Below are positions 31,973 to 43,649 of a stretch of 64,000 bases of DNA, piece by piece. The notes below the pieces were generated by a model. That model made no database searches, was not told where the DNA came from, and saw only the letters and a list, made by a program, of their open reading frames with translations. The position numbers and the translations under genes were made by a program. The DNA lies in assembly GCA_036245525.1 (NCBI GenBank), contig BTPG01000004.1:209590825-209654824 (forward strand), given 5' to 3'. The first letter of the stretch is position 1. Every line of letters begins with the position of its first letter. The DNA is from Semisulcospira habei. Lineage: Eukaryota; Mollusca; Gastropoda; Semisulcospiridae.

Positions 31973-32423
31973 GTATGGAATACACATCAGAAGCGAAAGA
32001 AACCCACACAAAAAAAACAACACTAACACCGCAGACAAACGGCCTTCCTTGGGTGGGGGCGGTGGGGGGGGGGGGGGGGGAGGGGGTCCTATTGCAAGTA
32101 TGTATTAATAAATATTTGAAGAAATAAATAAATACATAAATAAATACATAATTTGTTGTTGTTGCTGTAGAAAATAAAAAAATACGTCGATCGGTCAGAC
32201 AAACACATTACTGAAACAAAAAGCAATAAGTGTCTGATTCATATTTTGTGGCGGGGTCACACATTGTACTGACCCTTTGTCAGTGCCATGTTCTTGTAAA
32301 ACGCCAACAAGATTATTAGTGGAAGCTTGCAGCTTAAATAAAGTGCAGTATATGATAATAATAAGTTATATATTTTGGGTCCGAGCACTCGATTTGAACG
32401 TGCCAGGTAACTCTTTTTCCTTC
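31973..32423. other. No gene recognised
   Basis: Contains a G-rich tract (32063-32090) and AAAT-rich sequence; nothing else. Confidence 0.45.
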
Positions 32424-32680
32424 TGTAAACACATTCTACCGCAGGATCGAAATCCCCAAATTTTGAAGTTGCCCTCTGAAGGACTGTATTACAATTCTAG
32501 AGACAGATCGAGCATGATAGTTCAAGGGTGGTGCCAGAATAGCTTGGCGCCTATTTGCGCCAAGCTATTCTGCCACCACCCTTGAACTATCATTGTCGAT
32601 CTGTCTCCTGAATTGTAATGCAGTCCTCAGAGGATAACTCCAAAATGTGGGTATTTAGTACCTGGGGCACAATGAGTTAA
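32424..32680. mobile_element. Family A MITE, complete
   Basis: GTAAACACATTCTACCGCAG left (first base off TTAA) and GGGGCACAATGAGTTAA right. Stem 32505-32605 with apex CTTGGCGCC. Same subfamily as 20258: both keep ATAACTCCAAAATGTGGGTA. Confidence 0.86.
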
Positions 32681-32914
32681 AAGACAGATGCCCTCTCAAA
32701 AGAAGTAATGAATGACAAAGCTGGTTACCAGTCATTGAAGACCCTCATTTAGGCCTCTACAGATGGTCTTTAATGACATGCGATACCTCATAAAGGTGAT
32801 CGCTGAAAGCAAGTTCCGCTGTACTGAACTAAAACGTTCCCCCCTTGCTTGGTTTAATATAAAATTAAAATAAATAATTGTTTTTAAAAAAAAACCGGAG
32901 CCGGAAAAGTCTCC

Positions 32915-33000
32915 TGGGATGAGCAAAATAAATGCGACATTTTTGGGAATCACCGGAAACACTTTAGGAAAAAGACGCATTTCTCTTTCTCGTCAGTGTA
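32915..33000. mobile_element. Family H palindrome, decayed
   Basis: GATGAGCAAAATAAATGCGA and GACGCATTTCTCTTTCTCGTC arms with mismatches; ATCACCGGAAACACTTTAG in the centre. Confidence 0.6.
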
Positions 33001-33088
33001 GTATTAATGCATTGTATATATCGCACATGTAGGCAAGGATTCTAAAATTCCTTACAAGAGACGAGTTTCTTGTGGACGTAGCACAACC

Positions 33089-33199
33089 CAGGACATGGAT
33101 GTCATCGGGCCAAAGTTGGCCACAGTGGGTCCCGCGCACGAATGTGCGCCGGGCCCACTGCAGCTGACTTCGGCCCGAAAGCCTTTTGCGTCCTGGGAT
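33089..33199. mobile_element. Family D GC-rich palindrome
   Basis: CCCAGGAC at the left pairs with GTCCTGGG at the right. ATCGGGCCAAAGTTGG pairs with CTGACTTCGGCCCGA, and the apex has GCGCACGAATGTGCGC. Several unpaired bases remain. Confidence 0.78.
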
Positions 33200-33348
33200 A
33201 GCTCTACGTAACAATATTACTGGAAATTGGGGTGTCTAGATACACCGTTACTGCCGCTGATCTAGTGTGCATTGTGTGAAACTCGATCACACTATTGGGT
33301 AGTTTGTAGTCCAAAGACGCTGGCAGCTTCTACCCATCGGTCATTCCA

Positions 33349-33620
33349 TCTGTAAAAGGCATAGATTCTCATGAGTCTCTGCTGCTGCAGGGTTTCATGA
33401 GAATCTGTGCCTCTTGCTCAAATAGCTCTGTGTTATTTACGACTATGCTTTGAGAGAGTCGTTCAAGGACTGTATATATGAATTCTCCTGGCATTTCCTT
33501 TTTGTTTGCAAGTAGCATAGATCCTCGTGAGCTCCTGCAGGGATCCTCAAGAGGCCGCTGATAGATCCTCATGACCCACTGCATCTGCAGTGACTCATGA
33601 GGATCCATGCCACTTTTCGG
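33349..33620. mobile_element. Two family B hairpins, second one composite
   Basis: 33349-33420 is a B hairpin with TGCTGCTGCAGGG apex. At 33509-33620 a left B arm (GCAAGTAGCATAGATCC) is followed by a second, complete arm pair (ATAGATCCTCATGACCC to ATGAGGATCCATGCC), as if one B unit lies beside or inside another. Confidence 0.65.
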
Positions 33621-33770
33621 TAAAGATATTAACTATTTTACATCCCAAGACTGAAGAAGTACAGCGTATTCGCATCTACGGATGTTACTCGAACAATATT
33701 TATGTACCAATATTATGAGACTTGTGCCTATATTTGTATAACGCACCATTGTCGCATGGTCCCTGCTTTT

Positions 33771-33880
33771 GTGCTGGCTAATCGAACCGCTTCTTACAAA
33801 AGGCCGCTTTGTGTTAGCCAATCGAACCGCTTCTTGTGAAAGGCTGCTTTTGTGCCAGCCAATCGATGTGCGTCTTGTGA
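33771..33880 (+). repeat. Three-unit tandem repeat of about 51 bp
   Basis: Each unit has GCCAATCGAACCGCTTCTT (or GCTAATCGAACCGC, GCCAATCGATGTGCG) followed by GTGAAAGG and CTTTTGTG. Confidence 0.8.
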
Positions 33881-34094
33881 AAGGGAGAGAAGGAGAAGTT
33901 TCAATATTTGGGTAATCAGTCGATCGGTAGATTACTTTGCACAATATTCGCAGACGGGAGAGCATGGCGGTTTCACTTCCAGCATCGAATGAATGACATG
34001 ATCGAGTTATTCAGCTACTGGGGTTTGACACCTTGCACACAACCAAGATTATATCACGGCGAACTCACACCATGATAGCTTACACTGCTTACTG

Positions 34095-34300
34095 TCGGGA
34101 GCCACCGCCAGGCTAACTCAAGCAAAGTCAAGCCAGGCCAACGCAAGCCATGTCAGACCAGGTCAACTCAAGCCACGTCAAGCCAGGCCACACCAAGCCA
34201 AGCCAACTGAATCCGTCAAGTTATGTCAAGCCATGCCAGGTTAGGTCAAGCAAGATTAAGCCAGACCAAACTAAGCCAGTTCATGCCATGTCAAGTCAAG
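34095..34300 (+). repeat. Degenerate CAAGCCA-type tandem repeat
   Basis: Many imperfect units of GTCAAGCCAG and relatives. Low complexity. Confidence 0.8.
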
Positions 34301-34539
34301 ACAAACCGAATATTATAAAAGTCCATGTTACTGAGGGGCAATTCTAATTGGTCCTGGCGCTTTAGCGCAAATTTTTGGTTACTTCATTTTATTCAACATT
34401 TAAATGAATTATCTAATCCATCATAAAATGCATCATCCAATTTATCGAGACATTACCTCCATTACCGGTGTGCTCCAAAGCTCCCCTTTCCTTTCCCTTG
34501 ACCCCTTAAATGCCAGGGCAAGACGAAACCTACACAGCT

Positions 34540-34605
34540 GCAAAAGACATAAATCCTCATGAGCCCCCGCAGTCGCGGGGGCTCATGAGGATTTATGTCT
34601 CTTGC
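34540..34605. mobile_element. Family B hairpin, variant
   Basis: GACATAAATCC pairs with GGATTTATGTC, whereas the consensus is ATAGATCC with GGATCTAT. The change is arm-matched. Outer ends seem to extend to ACCCCTTAAATGCC and GTAGTGAAGGGATTA. Confidence 0.82.
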
Positions 34606-34976
34606 TAGCCCTGTGTTCCTTTTTCCTGTTTCTGGTCCTATTTCCATCGTGTCTTTCCACCGATTGTCGGTCAGTGTCGGGCAGACGCGAACTTCGCGAT
34701 CATCGGTAGTGAAGGGATTACTTTGATACATCTTGCAACTTTTTAACCCTTATTAGCAGCCGCGTTTGTCCTGACTTTATTGCCGTTAATCTTTTAACCC
34801 TTTCTAGCTGTCTGACATCCAGATCGACTGAGACTTCGCTAACGTTTGCACCCCGAACTGACACAGGTCCCCCGGAAGACATTCATAAAAGGATATCTTA
34901 TCCAAGCGTTTCGATTTTTCGTGTTGCTAGACAAATGTTCTTGTAGAGTCATGTCGTGAAAGGCACAGATCTCCAC

Positions 34977-35037
34977 GAGGCAGATATCTTCATGATCCCC
35001 CGCAACTGCGGGGGCTCATGAAGATATCTGCCTCTTG
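34977..35037. mobile_element. Family B hairpin, variant
   Basis: GAGGCAGATATCTTCATGA and TCATGAAGATATCTGCCTC are exact complements, but differ from the B consensus by several bases and one deletion, shared by both arms. Confidence 0.82.
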
Positions 35038-35674
35038 TAGAACCATATAAGCCTTAGTTTCCCCAGGCCGGGGGATAAAAAAAAAAAAAAATCCCAGCAT
35101 ACATCAAGTATGCCTAAAAAACAAATATGACTTGTCAGAAGTATTAAAGAATAAATTGGTGCAGTCCATGGGGATCTATACCGTTTGTGAGCTTATTTAG
35201 CTCTGTGTCTTGACGTTGAAGGAGGAGGATTAAAGGTGTTCAGTGTACGATTGATCTAAGACAAATATTACTGGACAGAAACAAGCACTTCGCAATGGGA
35301 GGCCAACCGTGCGGTGTTATAATGACGAATCGACGTTTGCTATAGAAGGTGAGAAATTGGAACATATTCTTACGACTTTGCCATTAATACTATTTTGTTT
35401 GTTTAAATACTAGTGGAAATGGATCGACCTCTCTTTAGACATTTGCCACTTTTGCTAAGCTAGCTTTTTATTTTGAAAACTTATCTACATAGATTGGACT
35501 TTAAAATGTAAATAGGCGAACCGTTTTTTTGTTGTTTGTTTGTTTTTTTGCCTCCACATATACTTTGTCTGTGCGAAAACTGATCGAAACGTAATTATAA
35601 TGCTTTTCTAGTTTATTAAAAGTCTAGGGTTTGACAAATTAGCAAAAGGCGCAGCGTCCAAAGCATGTCTTAGG
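35038..35674. other. No gene; one B half-arm
   Basis: A single B-like arm (CCATGGGGATCTATACC) near 35167. Poly(A) at 35077-35090. Otherwise nothing. Confidence 0.45.
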
Positions 35675-35766
35675 TTAACCCTTCGCGTGTCGGTAGCGGC
35701 TTTAGTCGCGATGATTCCTGAAGGAATCATCGCGACTAAAGCCGCTACCGACACGCAAAGGGTTAA
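35675..35766. mobile_element. Family C MITE, almost perfect 92-bp palindrome
   Basis: TTAACCCTTCGCGTGTCGG to CACGCAAAGGGTTAA with apex TGATTCCTGAAGGAATCA. Both TTAA ends are intact. TTTAGTCGCG replaces the usual TTTTGTCGCG on both arms. The best-preserved C copy. Confidence 0.92.
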
Positions 35767-35815
35767 TTTTGTATTTCATACCGGCTGGAGACATGAAGTC
35801 AATATTCTGTATTGT

Positions 35816-35874
35816 TTAGACCCCTTGACCTTGTCAAGGGGTCCAACTGTTTGTTTGTCCAGCGCTGAGTGATT
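35816..35874. mobile_element. Family J palindrome, partial
   Basis: GACCCCTTGAC and GTCAAGGGGTC form a tight hairpin, followed by the J right terminus TTGTCCAGCGCTGAG. Confidence 0.6.
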
Positions 35875-35927
35875 TCTCTTGGTATGTGTAGTACGTGTCT
35901 GCTAAGAGTGTCCCTATATGGATGAAC

Positions 35928-35960
35928 GATCGGCCATGGAAGTTCAATGGTAGTACTAGG
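35928..35960. mobile_element. Family A half-arm
   Basis: GATCGGCCATGGAAGTTCAATGG-like left arm only, then unrelated sequence. Confidence 0.45.
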
Positions 35961-36148
35961 TTTTAAATAAAATTAAACAAGCGCTCTCTCCCTTTTTTCC
36001 TGTTCCCGCCTGCAGGAAGTGCCCATGTAAAATTTGTGATAAATTTCAACTTGCGTGTTTAGATTTGAAATTCTTAACGTGTTTATAAAATTCAGACCAG
36101 AAAGGTAACAGCCATGCGTGTAAAATGAAAAAAAAAAAAAACACACAC

Positions 36149-36427
36149 ACAATGAAGAAAGAAACATGCTTAGAAAAGACGAGTTACAACACAGTTTATT
36201 AATATTTCGGGTTTGTATGTCTATTTTGAAGAAAATAAAACAGACATGCAAATACGTACACAATTTGCAACTTTTCTTTTCGTGACGAGAAGATGCAACT
36301 GATGCACCATTAAAAGATTAGTTGCAAATGTTTGTGTACTAGTTTGTACGTCTAAATTATTAATATTAATAAATTGTCTTATAACTGTCTTTCTAATCAT
36401 TTTTCTTTTTTTGCTGGGTTCTTCACA
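36149..36427. mobile_element. Family K long inverted-repeat element
   Basis: GAAAGAAACATGCTTAGAAA and ACTGTCTTTCTAATCATTTTT arms around a loop of about 170 bp, ending GGGTTCTTCAC. Several mismatches. Confidence 0.7.
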
Positions 36428-36440
36428 TAATATTTTTTAT

Positions 36441-36546
36441 GTATACCGACGAGCAGAAGAAATGCGACATTTTTGGACTCATCGGAAACACTTCAGTATT
36501 TCCGATGATTCCACAAAATGTCGCATTTCTTCTGCCCGTCAGTATA
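36441..36546. mobile_element. Family H palindrome, TA-flanked
   Basis: TATACCGACGAGCAGAAGAA pairs with TTCTTCTGCCCGTCAGTATA. The centre is CATCGGAAACACTTCAG. TA at both ends is compatible with Tc1/mariner-type mobilisation. Confidence 0.8.
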
Positions 36547-36956
36547 TTTCTCCCATGACAGAATCATGGGCCACCCCTCAGTAGAAGATAAAATAAACAG
36601 ACACAAATTTGACAAACGTGTTCGTTTGCCAGTTTGTATCGCGAGCGCGGGCAATCCCCCTTGAAAGAATTTATTAATTTGGATGCTTGTTTTTTCCGCA
36701 CAACCTATAAATCATCTAGCTAAAGTTGACATGAAATTCCACTGGGAATATGCTTTATGATGTCGATGAAACTTTTTTTGAGACAAAAGAAAATAATAAG
36801 ACAAATATATCAAGTGCTTTTTCGTGTTTGGTAAATTTATCATCTCTTGAATTTTGTTTCGTCTGTTTTTCCGTCTCTCGTGGAATGGCGGAAATATAGT
36901 GTCACCTCCAATGATTTTTGTCCGTCTTAGGATGTAAATGGAGACGATTTCAGTCA
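36547..36956. other. No feature recognised
   Basis: Non-coding, nothing identified. Confidence 0.45.
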
Positions 36957-37014
36957 GCAAGAGCCATAGATTCCCATGAGCCCTGAAAGGGCTCATGAGA
37001 ATCTATGTCTCTGC
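36957..37014. mobile_element. Family B hairpin, short
   Basis: AAGAGCCATAGATTCCCATG to CATGAGAATCTATGTCTCT; apex reduced to GCCCTGAAAGGGC. Confidence 0.75.
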
Positions 37015-37378
37015 GGCTTCAATGGCTTGTAAAAATCTGTCTCTCACAGACGAATCGGGATTTTTGAGTGACCTACATATCGTGTCGTTTCTTTGGCCCG
37101 ATTCTGATTTTGGAATGGTTCCTATTGGGCTTTTGAAATGAAGTGGTTATCCCGTAAACTGAGAGTCTGTCATCTGACCGCCTGATGTACGTTGGTCGGT
37201 GCGGCGTCTGAGCCTGCCGCATGAATGGTTTTCATGCCTTTGATCGTGCCGCCTCGTCCAAAGAACCTATTTCTGCGATGATCTGGCGGTTTCGTCACGC
37301 GTGGTTAAGCAAACGATATCCCAAATACGCGCTATCCAAAAAGTCATCTTTTTCTTTTTCATGTAGTTTCTTGTGATC
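37015..37378. other. No feature recognised
   Basis: Non-coding DNA left of the LINE target site. Confidence 0.45.
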
Positions 37379-37447
37379 TTCCATCCGTTCAGGTTTTTTT
37401 GTTTTTGTTTTGTTTTACTTTTATTTCTGTTTTTGGATTAACATTCA

Positions 37448-37554
<107 letters not shown>

Positions 37555-38860
37555 GTATACATTATATATCAAGTTACACACAAGAACAGACAATATGTAT
37601 ATAAAGAATATAGCACATATATGTACCCCCTCCCCGCCCCATCCACGTTCCTATTTACCCACCACCCCACCCCCCCTCTCCCCCCCTCTCCACCCCAACC
37701 CCCCCCCCCCCCCCCCCCGCATCCCCCACTCTCTTTGTACACACACAGCTCGAACACACAACAAATGACAAGCAAAGTTTAGGTTTGGACAGTCACACTG
37801 GACAGTCACACAAATGTGACCCCCTGGGTATGCATTCCTCAGTACTACTATAAATAGTACTGATGTATACATGCATAAGGGAGTCGAGCTAGGCCACCAT
37901 TGCTACCTTGAACCAACCCTGCATGCCTTAGTGAAATAACTGGTAGTGCCAGAAGCCGCCTGCACACTACCGCAAATGGTGAGTCTGCAAGCCAGTACCT
38001 CTAACAGCATTATAACCCGCCAAAAAGTGTAGCATAATGATACCACAAATTCGCTCTGACCAATAATTTCAAATCGGCACTTCTCACATAGGTAGCGATT
38101 CTTCATAATTCTACAAAGTGCATTAAATTAGGCAGAGTTTCTTCTAATCTACATTTGTAAACACAGAACTTAGCAACTAATATTATGAGGTCTAAGACAG
38201 TGTCTGACCTAAAGTGCTTAGCTGTGCCAAAGACAATAAGACTCTTTGTGAACTCAAAGCTAGTGCAGTTTACACAATTGTCTCGCAACCATTGTGCCAT
38301 GTCAGACCAGAATATCTGTACATACAAGCAGTCCCAGAACAGGTGAGAAAGAGTTTCATCCTCATTCTTACAAAAGGTACAAATTGCACTGAGATTCAGA
38401 AAATTTACGCAGAAATAAAAATCGCTTTGTGGGCAACAACCGATGCAATAACCTTAACTGGAACCATTTAAGTTGGAAATCAAGTGTGGTTTTGAAAAAA
38501 TACATTTGCAGCTTGGTATTTCATCAATTTCGAAGCATTGAGACCACTTCTGAATACAAATAGGCCTTGACCTTGATTTGATCAATTTTGAATAGATGGT
38601 TTTACAACCCTGCAAGATAGTGTTCCAGGCCTTATTGCCAGAACTTTTTAATTCCTTAGCTGGCTCTACTGCTAATGAGCTTAAGTAGGCCCGACAGCAT
38701 TGGCTATACCAGAGTACATCAAGAAATGTTTATTTATATCAGGAAACATGTTACAACTTAAATGACTCGAAAGACAACAGAGAGCCATTCCCATCAAGCA
38801 GATCCCCAATAAGCAAAATTTCTTTCTCTCTCCATTATGTGATATGAACCGTTTTCCTGA

Positions 38861-38932
38861 CTCTAATTGTTAGTTATTTGGGTTTAACGCCTAGCGGCAA
38901 CCAAGGCGATCTCACGGCGGCCTGTCTCTAAT
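38861..38932 (-). mobile_element. SINE 3' fragment inserted in the LINE
   Basis: 58 bp (38868-38925) between direct repeats CTCTAAT. On the minus strand it ends GGCGTTAAACCCAAATAACT, like the 3' end of the SINE at 16528. Leaving out the insert, the LINE frame continues from NKNVIR into WREKEILLIGDLLDGNGS. Confidence 0.75.
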
Positions 38933-40710
38933 AACGTTCTTGTTATAATGAATACATTCTGAGAGCACTTCATCAAACTTTTCAGGTACACACTTGTTAC
39001 AAACGATCTTGTAATGTTTGGCAACATCGACCCAGAAGCAATTATCACAATGAAACATTAAAACGTTTCTATATTCACCACCAAACACCTGCATGTTACT
39101 AAACATAGGATAGCAGCTGATCAAAGTCTGACGTACCAATGAGTCACACGATACACCAATGACCCTTCTAAGCCAACTGACCTTCATCGACGTCAAAAAT
39201 GAATGAACATTTAACATTCGCAAGCCACCTTCATCGTATGCTGAACAGACAACAGCTTTATTTATTTTTGGTCTCTTTCCATCCCACAAGAATGTAAACA
39301 ACATTTTTTCAAGGTCAGTCAAAAACTGTGCCGGAGGGTCTGGGAGGTTCATAAAAAGGACAATCTTTGACACCGCAAGTGTTTTGATGACTGTAATTTT
39401 ACCTAATGTGTAAGTTGACGCTTAGACCAAACATACAAAACTCGATGTATTTCAGCAAGTTTGCCTTCATAATTAATAGCGGTTATAATATTAATGTTTG
39501 AGGAGAACTTTATACCATGAACCTTAAAAATCCCAGGGTCCCAGACAAAGTTGAATTCGGGCATGAACCGAATGTGTGAATTGCTCATAGGTCCAAGCCA
39601 GACCACCTGTGTTTTATCCATGTTTATCTTGAGGCCCGAGATAGATGCAAAGTATTGTAGACTACGAATGCTTTCTTCGAAAGACCTTTTGCTTCCATTT
39701 AAGAACAATGAAGTGTCATCCGCGAACTGAGACAGAAGTAAGTATATATCTTTAACTTTTAACCCACTTATATTTTCACTCTGGCGTAAAATAGAGGCCG
39801 GAATTTCAGCGCAGATTAAGTAAATGTACGGAGAGCTTGGGTCGCCTTGACGACATCCCCTTTCTACTGGAAACCAACTAGAACAGCGACCATTAATAGA
39901 GACACAAGCCTTAATATCACAGTAAGATGTTCTAATCCATCTCTTCACATCTGGACCAAAGTTGAAAAAGTCAAGACATTTTTTTCCAAAAAGGACCAGG
40001 CGACCGAGTCAATGCTTTCTCAAAGTCTTTGAGAACCTGTTGACCTGGCACCTGGTTTACATGAGTGTAAAAGAGTACATCATAAAAAAGTCGTATGTTC
40101 TCACCAATATATCTGCCCTTCAAAAAGCCTTTTTGGTCTTGGTGTATAATAGAAGGTAAAACCAGTTTCAGACGTTCTGTTATGCAAGCGGAGGCTATTT
40201 TATAACTAGTATTTAAAAGAGTAATGGGTTTCCAGTTTTTTTCAAAAATGTCTTATCCTTTCCCTCTTTGGGTATACAAGTGATCACCCCTTGTTTTTGT
40301 GTTACTGACAGCTGGCCATGATGAAAAACATAATTTATAGATCTCACCAGAAAATGATCAATATCAGCCCAGAATAATTTTTAAAAATTCAGTGGTAAAA
40401 CCACCTGAACCTGGAGATTTATTGTTACACATCCTTTTCAATGATTTTAATGCCTCCTCCATCGAAATGGGGCCTTCAATAAACATCTTCTCATCATCAG
40501 ACAAAGAGGGTGCAAAAACATTGGAGGAGAGGTCAACATCAACTAACTCTGCTTGCCTCGAAGCGTACAATTGCTCATAAAAGGCTTGAGTTTCTTTTAC
40601 AACAGCATCCACATTATTGATCACTTCACCATTGTAAGTAATTCCATCCGTTCAGTTTTTAAGTAAAGATACCTTTGAATTTCAGCGTCGGCCGCTCAGT
40701 ATTAATCCAT

Positions 40711-40917
40711 TTAACCCCAAGGCCGCGTTCCCCGTATTTTAGTGATGTCTTGACAACTATGTACCAGTTCCAGGAGATGGATCGACCATGATAATTCAAG
40801 GGTAGTGCCAGATTGGCTTGGCGCCTGGGGGCACCAAGCTAATCTGGCACTCCCCTTGAATTATTATGGTCGATCCATCTCCTGCTTTAGTGCATCGGGG
40901 CTCAATGGGTTAGTTAA
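40711..40917. mobile_element. Family A MITE, complete
   Basis: TTAACCCCAAGGCCGCGTTC left and GGGGCTCAATGGGTTAGTTAA right. Stem 40782-40878 with a few mismatches (GATTGGCTTGG against CCAAGCTAATC). Confidence 0.85.
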
Positions 40918-40975
40918 CCTCGCGACTGCTACTGACGACACCGCTCGGTATCGTCAGTAGTAGTGAATGGGTTAA
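40914..40975. mobile_element. Family N minimal palindromic MITE
   Basis: TTAACCTCGCGACTGC to GTGAATGGGTTAA, 62 bp. Stem CTACTGACGA and TCGTCAGTAG around ACCGCTCGGT. Shares its left TTAA with the A copy at 40711. Confidence 0.75.
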
Positions 40976-41216
40976 TCGAATTTGGTAGCTCAAGTATAGT
41001 GCCGGGTTCGTCAGCCTCCTGAACTGGCACGTTCTAATTTCGAAAATACAAACTTAACTAAACAAACTTAACTAAAAATTTTAAAATTTGACTGAAGTGA
41101 CTATCAATGGTAAACACGTACATTATCTTTGATTTTTGGACAGTCTTTATTAAACGTAGAATAGCCATAAGGTTTAATAATTACAGGCAAGCACAAAAGA
41201 TACGCTTTATCAATAA

Positions 41217-41322
41217 TATACTGACGAGCAAAACGAAATGCGACATTTTTGGAAATCATCGGAAGCACTAAAGTGTTTCCAATGATTTCAAAAAATGTCG
41301 CATTTCTTTTGCTGGTCAGTGT
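41217..41322. mobile_element. Family H palindrome, TA-flanked
   Basis: TACTGACGAGCAAAACGAAA and TTTCTTTTGCTGGTCAGTGTA arms; centre CATCGGAAGCACTAAAGTG. Near-perfect. Confidence 0.82.
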
Positions 41323-41810
41323 AATTATCTTCTAACAAAAGTCAGCGTTCACGTGTGGACAATGAGGACTTGACTTGTCTTTTCTTGTGTTGTCTTGTCC
41401 TGTCTTGAGAATGCTCACGCCTCTTGACTTACACACTAGGAGTACATTGCGCCCGTAGATGCACTAGATTTCCAGGCCAAGGGGACAGAGAAAAACCCGT
41501 CATCTCATTTCACATGTGTACACACGTTCTGCTTTCTTAGCCTTTTATTGAATTATTTACACAAATGTCGGCAGAACAGATGTCGCGAATCTAATCTATG
41601 AAGAAAAAAAAATCGACTGGGTTTTCTTTAGGCTGTTTATTCGCATGTATGCTATGACGTAAATTAGCATCTGAAAAGGGAGCGTAACTGAAATTTTTTT
41701 TAGAGTGATCTCCCTTGCGTCTTAGACGTAAAAAAAAAATGTATCCCGGTCCATATATCCCCCGCACAAAAGATGAGAACAGTCAATAACTCGCTCACAA
41801 GCCGTAGATA
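41323..41810. other. No feature recognised
   Basis: Non-coding; a short CTTGT-rich stretch at about 41370-41408. Confidence 0.45.
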
Positions 41811-41880
41811 CGTGTGCTGGTCTGTGATTTTGGACCTTACGGCTTCAAGCCATAATATCCACAATCACAGACCAGCACAC
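41811..41880. mobile_element. Family E palindrome
   Basis: GTGTGCTGGTCTGTGATTTT with its complement ending ACCAGCACAC. The apex TTACGGCTTCAAGCCATAA is slightly mismatched. Confidence 0.8.
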
Positions 41881-42030
41881 GAATGCTGCCTGGGTGCTTG
41901 GCGCACGTAGAGTGGAATCGAGCAGTTTGAATGGCAGCTGCTCGTGTATGAATCCGCCGGTACTGCCCAAAGAGATTTACTCAATGTCGTGTTTTTTCAT
42001 TGATGTATAGAATACTAGATCTGCGTAGAG

Positions 42031-42094
42031 TTAACCCTTTGGCTTTCTTTGGATTCACCTCGACTAAGACCGCTACTGACAGACAAAGAATTAA
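42031..42094. mobile_element. Family C MITE without apex
   Basis: TTAACCCTTTGGCTTTC and GACAGACAAAGAATTAA; inner part GGATTCACCTCGAC retains one side of the apex. Confidence 0.7.
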
Positions 42095-42320
42095 CCGTTT
42101 CGCTGCCATTCAGGCGCAGACTGCGATTTTGAAATGATTGTAAATTTCAACGCCAAAGATCATCCCCAAATTTCTGAAGGAACCTAGCTGGATATATACG
42201 AAGTGGTTCCCACAAGAAGCGTAGATCTTCATGAGCTCCCGCAGCTGCGGAGGCTCATGAGGATCTATGCCTCTTGCAATTACCTCCTGTGCATTCTTTT
42301 TCATCAGCGAAATTGTTAGT
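42091..42320. mobile_element. Family B MITE sharing TTAA with a C copy
   Basis: TTAACCGTTTCGCTGCCATT left; CATCAGCGAAATTGTTAG right. Hairpin 42214-42277 (AGAAGCGTAGATCTTCATGA to ATCTATGCCTCTTGC). Confidence 0.8.
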
Positions 42321-42499
42321 AGTAACTACTGCATGTAGTAACTACTGCACATAGCTGCATATAGGGTGAAGAGGGCAAAACAATACATGAGGCCCGCTTC
42401 CAGTCTGTTTATATACGGCCTTTGTTTCAGGATGCTGGCATTTCCAAACTCAGTCGTATAGACGAGTCTAGATTAGTCCAATACAATTGTGGACTCGGC

Positions 42500-42655
42500 G
42501 GAAGATATAGCTCGCTTTGCTTTTTTTTCGAAAGAGTTATCTCGCTTTGTTGTCTTCTTGGAAAGAGTTAGCTCGCTTTGCTGTCTTCTTGGGAAGTGTT
42601 AGCTCGCTTTGTTGTCTTCTTGGGAAGAGATAGTGTTCTTTGTTGTCTTCTTGTT
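42500..42655 (+). repeat. Tandem repeat of about 35 bp, four to five units
   Basis: Units read GTTAGCTCGCTTTG then TTGTCTTCTTGGGAAGA with small changes. Confidence 0.85.
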
Positions 42656-42793
42656 GGTAATTGTCGTCTGGGAATGGCTGAGATCCCCAGGAGCCCCGGC
42701 AACAGTTTGTCAGCTCGATAATATGGCCACAAGGGGAGAATAAGCTTTGTCGTTTTCCCAAAGCGTGTCCACTAGCTGACCCATTCCATTTCC

Positions 42794-43154
42794 AAAGAGG
42801 CGTTGACCCTCATAAGCCCTTGGTAACTAGCAGGGGCTTATACAAATCTGTGCCTCTTACTGACACCGATCAGTGGCATTTGCATCTGTTTTTCTAAGAC
42901 TGAGAAAATCATCAAGTTTGTATGCATTTCATATAACCCATTCCGCCTGTGTGAGGTACATGCTTTCATAAGCCCCTACAATATACACAGACTAACCAAA
43001 ATGTACGCTTTTTATTGGCAAAGACAGGTGACATTTGCGTCTGCATTTCCCAGATTGAGAAAACCATTAGGGTTCTATTCATTTCACCTGCAAGAAGCGT
43101 TGGTTCTCATACGCCCCTGCAGGAAGGGGCGTATGAGAATCTTCGCTTCTTGCT
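42794..43154. mobile_element. Three family B hairpins, one a strong variant
   Basis: 42794-42863 is a decayed B hairpin, and about 42955-42985 holds a half-arm (GTACATGCTTTCATAAGCCC). 43089-43154 is a near-perfect hairpin with CATACGCCCC paired to GGGGCGTATG and GCAAGAAGCG paired to CGCTTCTTGC. Both differ from the consensus CATGAGCCCC and GCAAGAGGCA, so the changes are arm-matched. Confidence 0.75.
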
Positions 43155-43418
43155 GCCAAAGAGCAGCGATATCTGTATCTGCGTTTTTACGGCCAAGACG
43201 ACAGCCGGCAAGAGTTCCATCCTACATCCGGTAATTGTCTGACAGCTCTCGCATTTAAGTCGGCGTGACAAAATGAAAAATGGCACCTCCTGGGAAAAAG
43301 TCTTTGAGGGGATGAGCGTGCTACTGTGACGAGTGTTGTCTTTGATTTTTCCTGCGCTTTCATCCTGAATTCCTTCTCAGCAGCACACGGCGTCTGTCGC
43401 CAAACCCCTCTTCATTGT

Positions 43419-43517
43419 GCAAGAGGCATAGATTCTCATCAGCCTCTGCACCTGCAGGGCCTCACAACAACTTACAGCTCTTACGAGCAGGGTGTAGTGA
43501 ATCTATGCTTCTTGTTT
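43419..43517. mobile_element. Family B hairpin with extra loop sequence
   Basis: GCAAGAGGCATAGATTCTCA and GTGAATCTATGCTTCTTG enclose CTGCACCTGCAGGG plus about 40 bp of unrelated sequence. Confidence 0.65.
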
Positions 43518-43582
43518 GTAGAATCGTGTTGTGTCTCCTTGGAGTGCATTCTCAGTAGCTCACTCTCCCACCACTTATGACA

Positions 43583-43649
43583 AGCAAGAGGTACAGATTT
43601 TCATGAGCCCGTGCATTCGCACGGGCTCATGAGAATCTGTGCCTCTTGC
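43583..43649. mobile_element. Family B hairpin, variant
   Basis: GCAAGAGGTACAGATTTTCA and TGAGAATCTGTGCCTCTTGC; apex GCCCGTGC with GCACGGGC against consensus GCCCCCGC. Variants are shared by both arms except one position. Confidence 0.83.
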
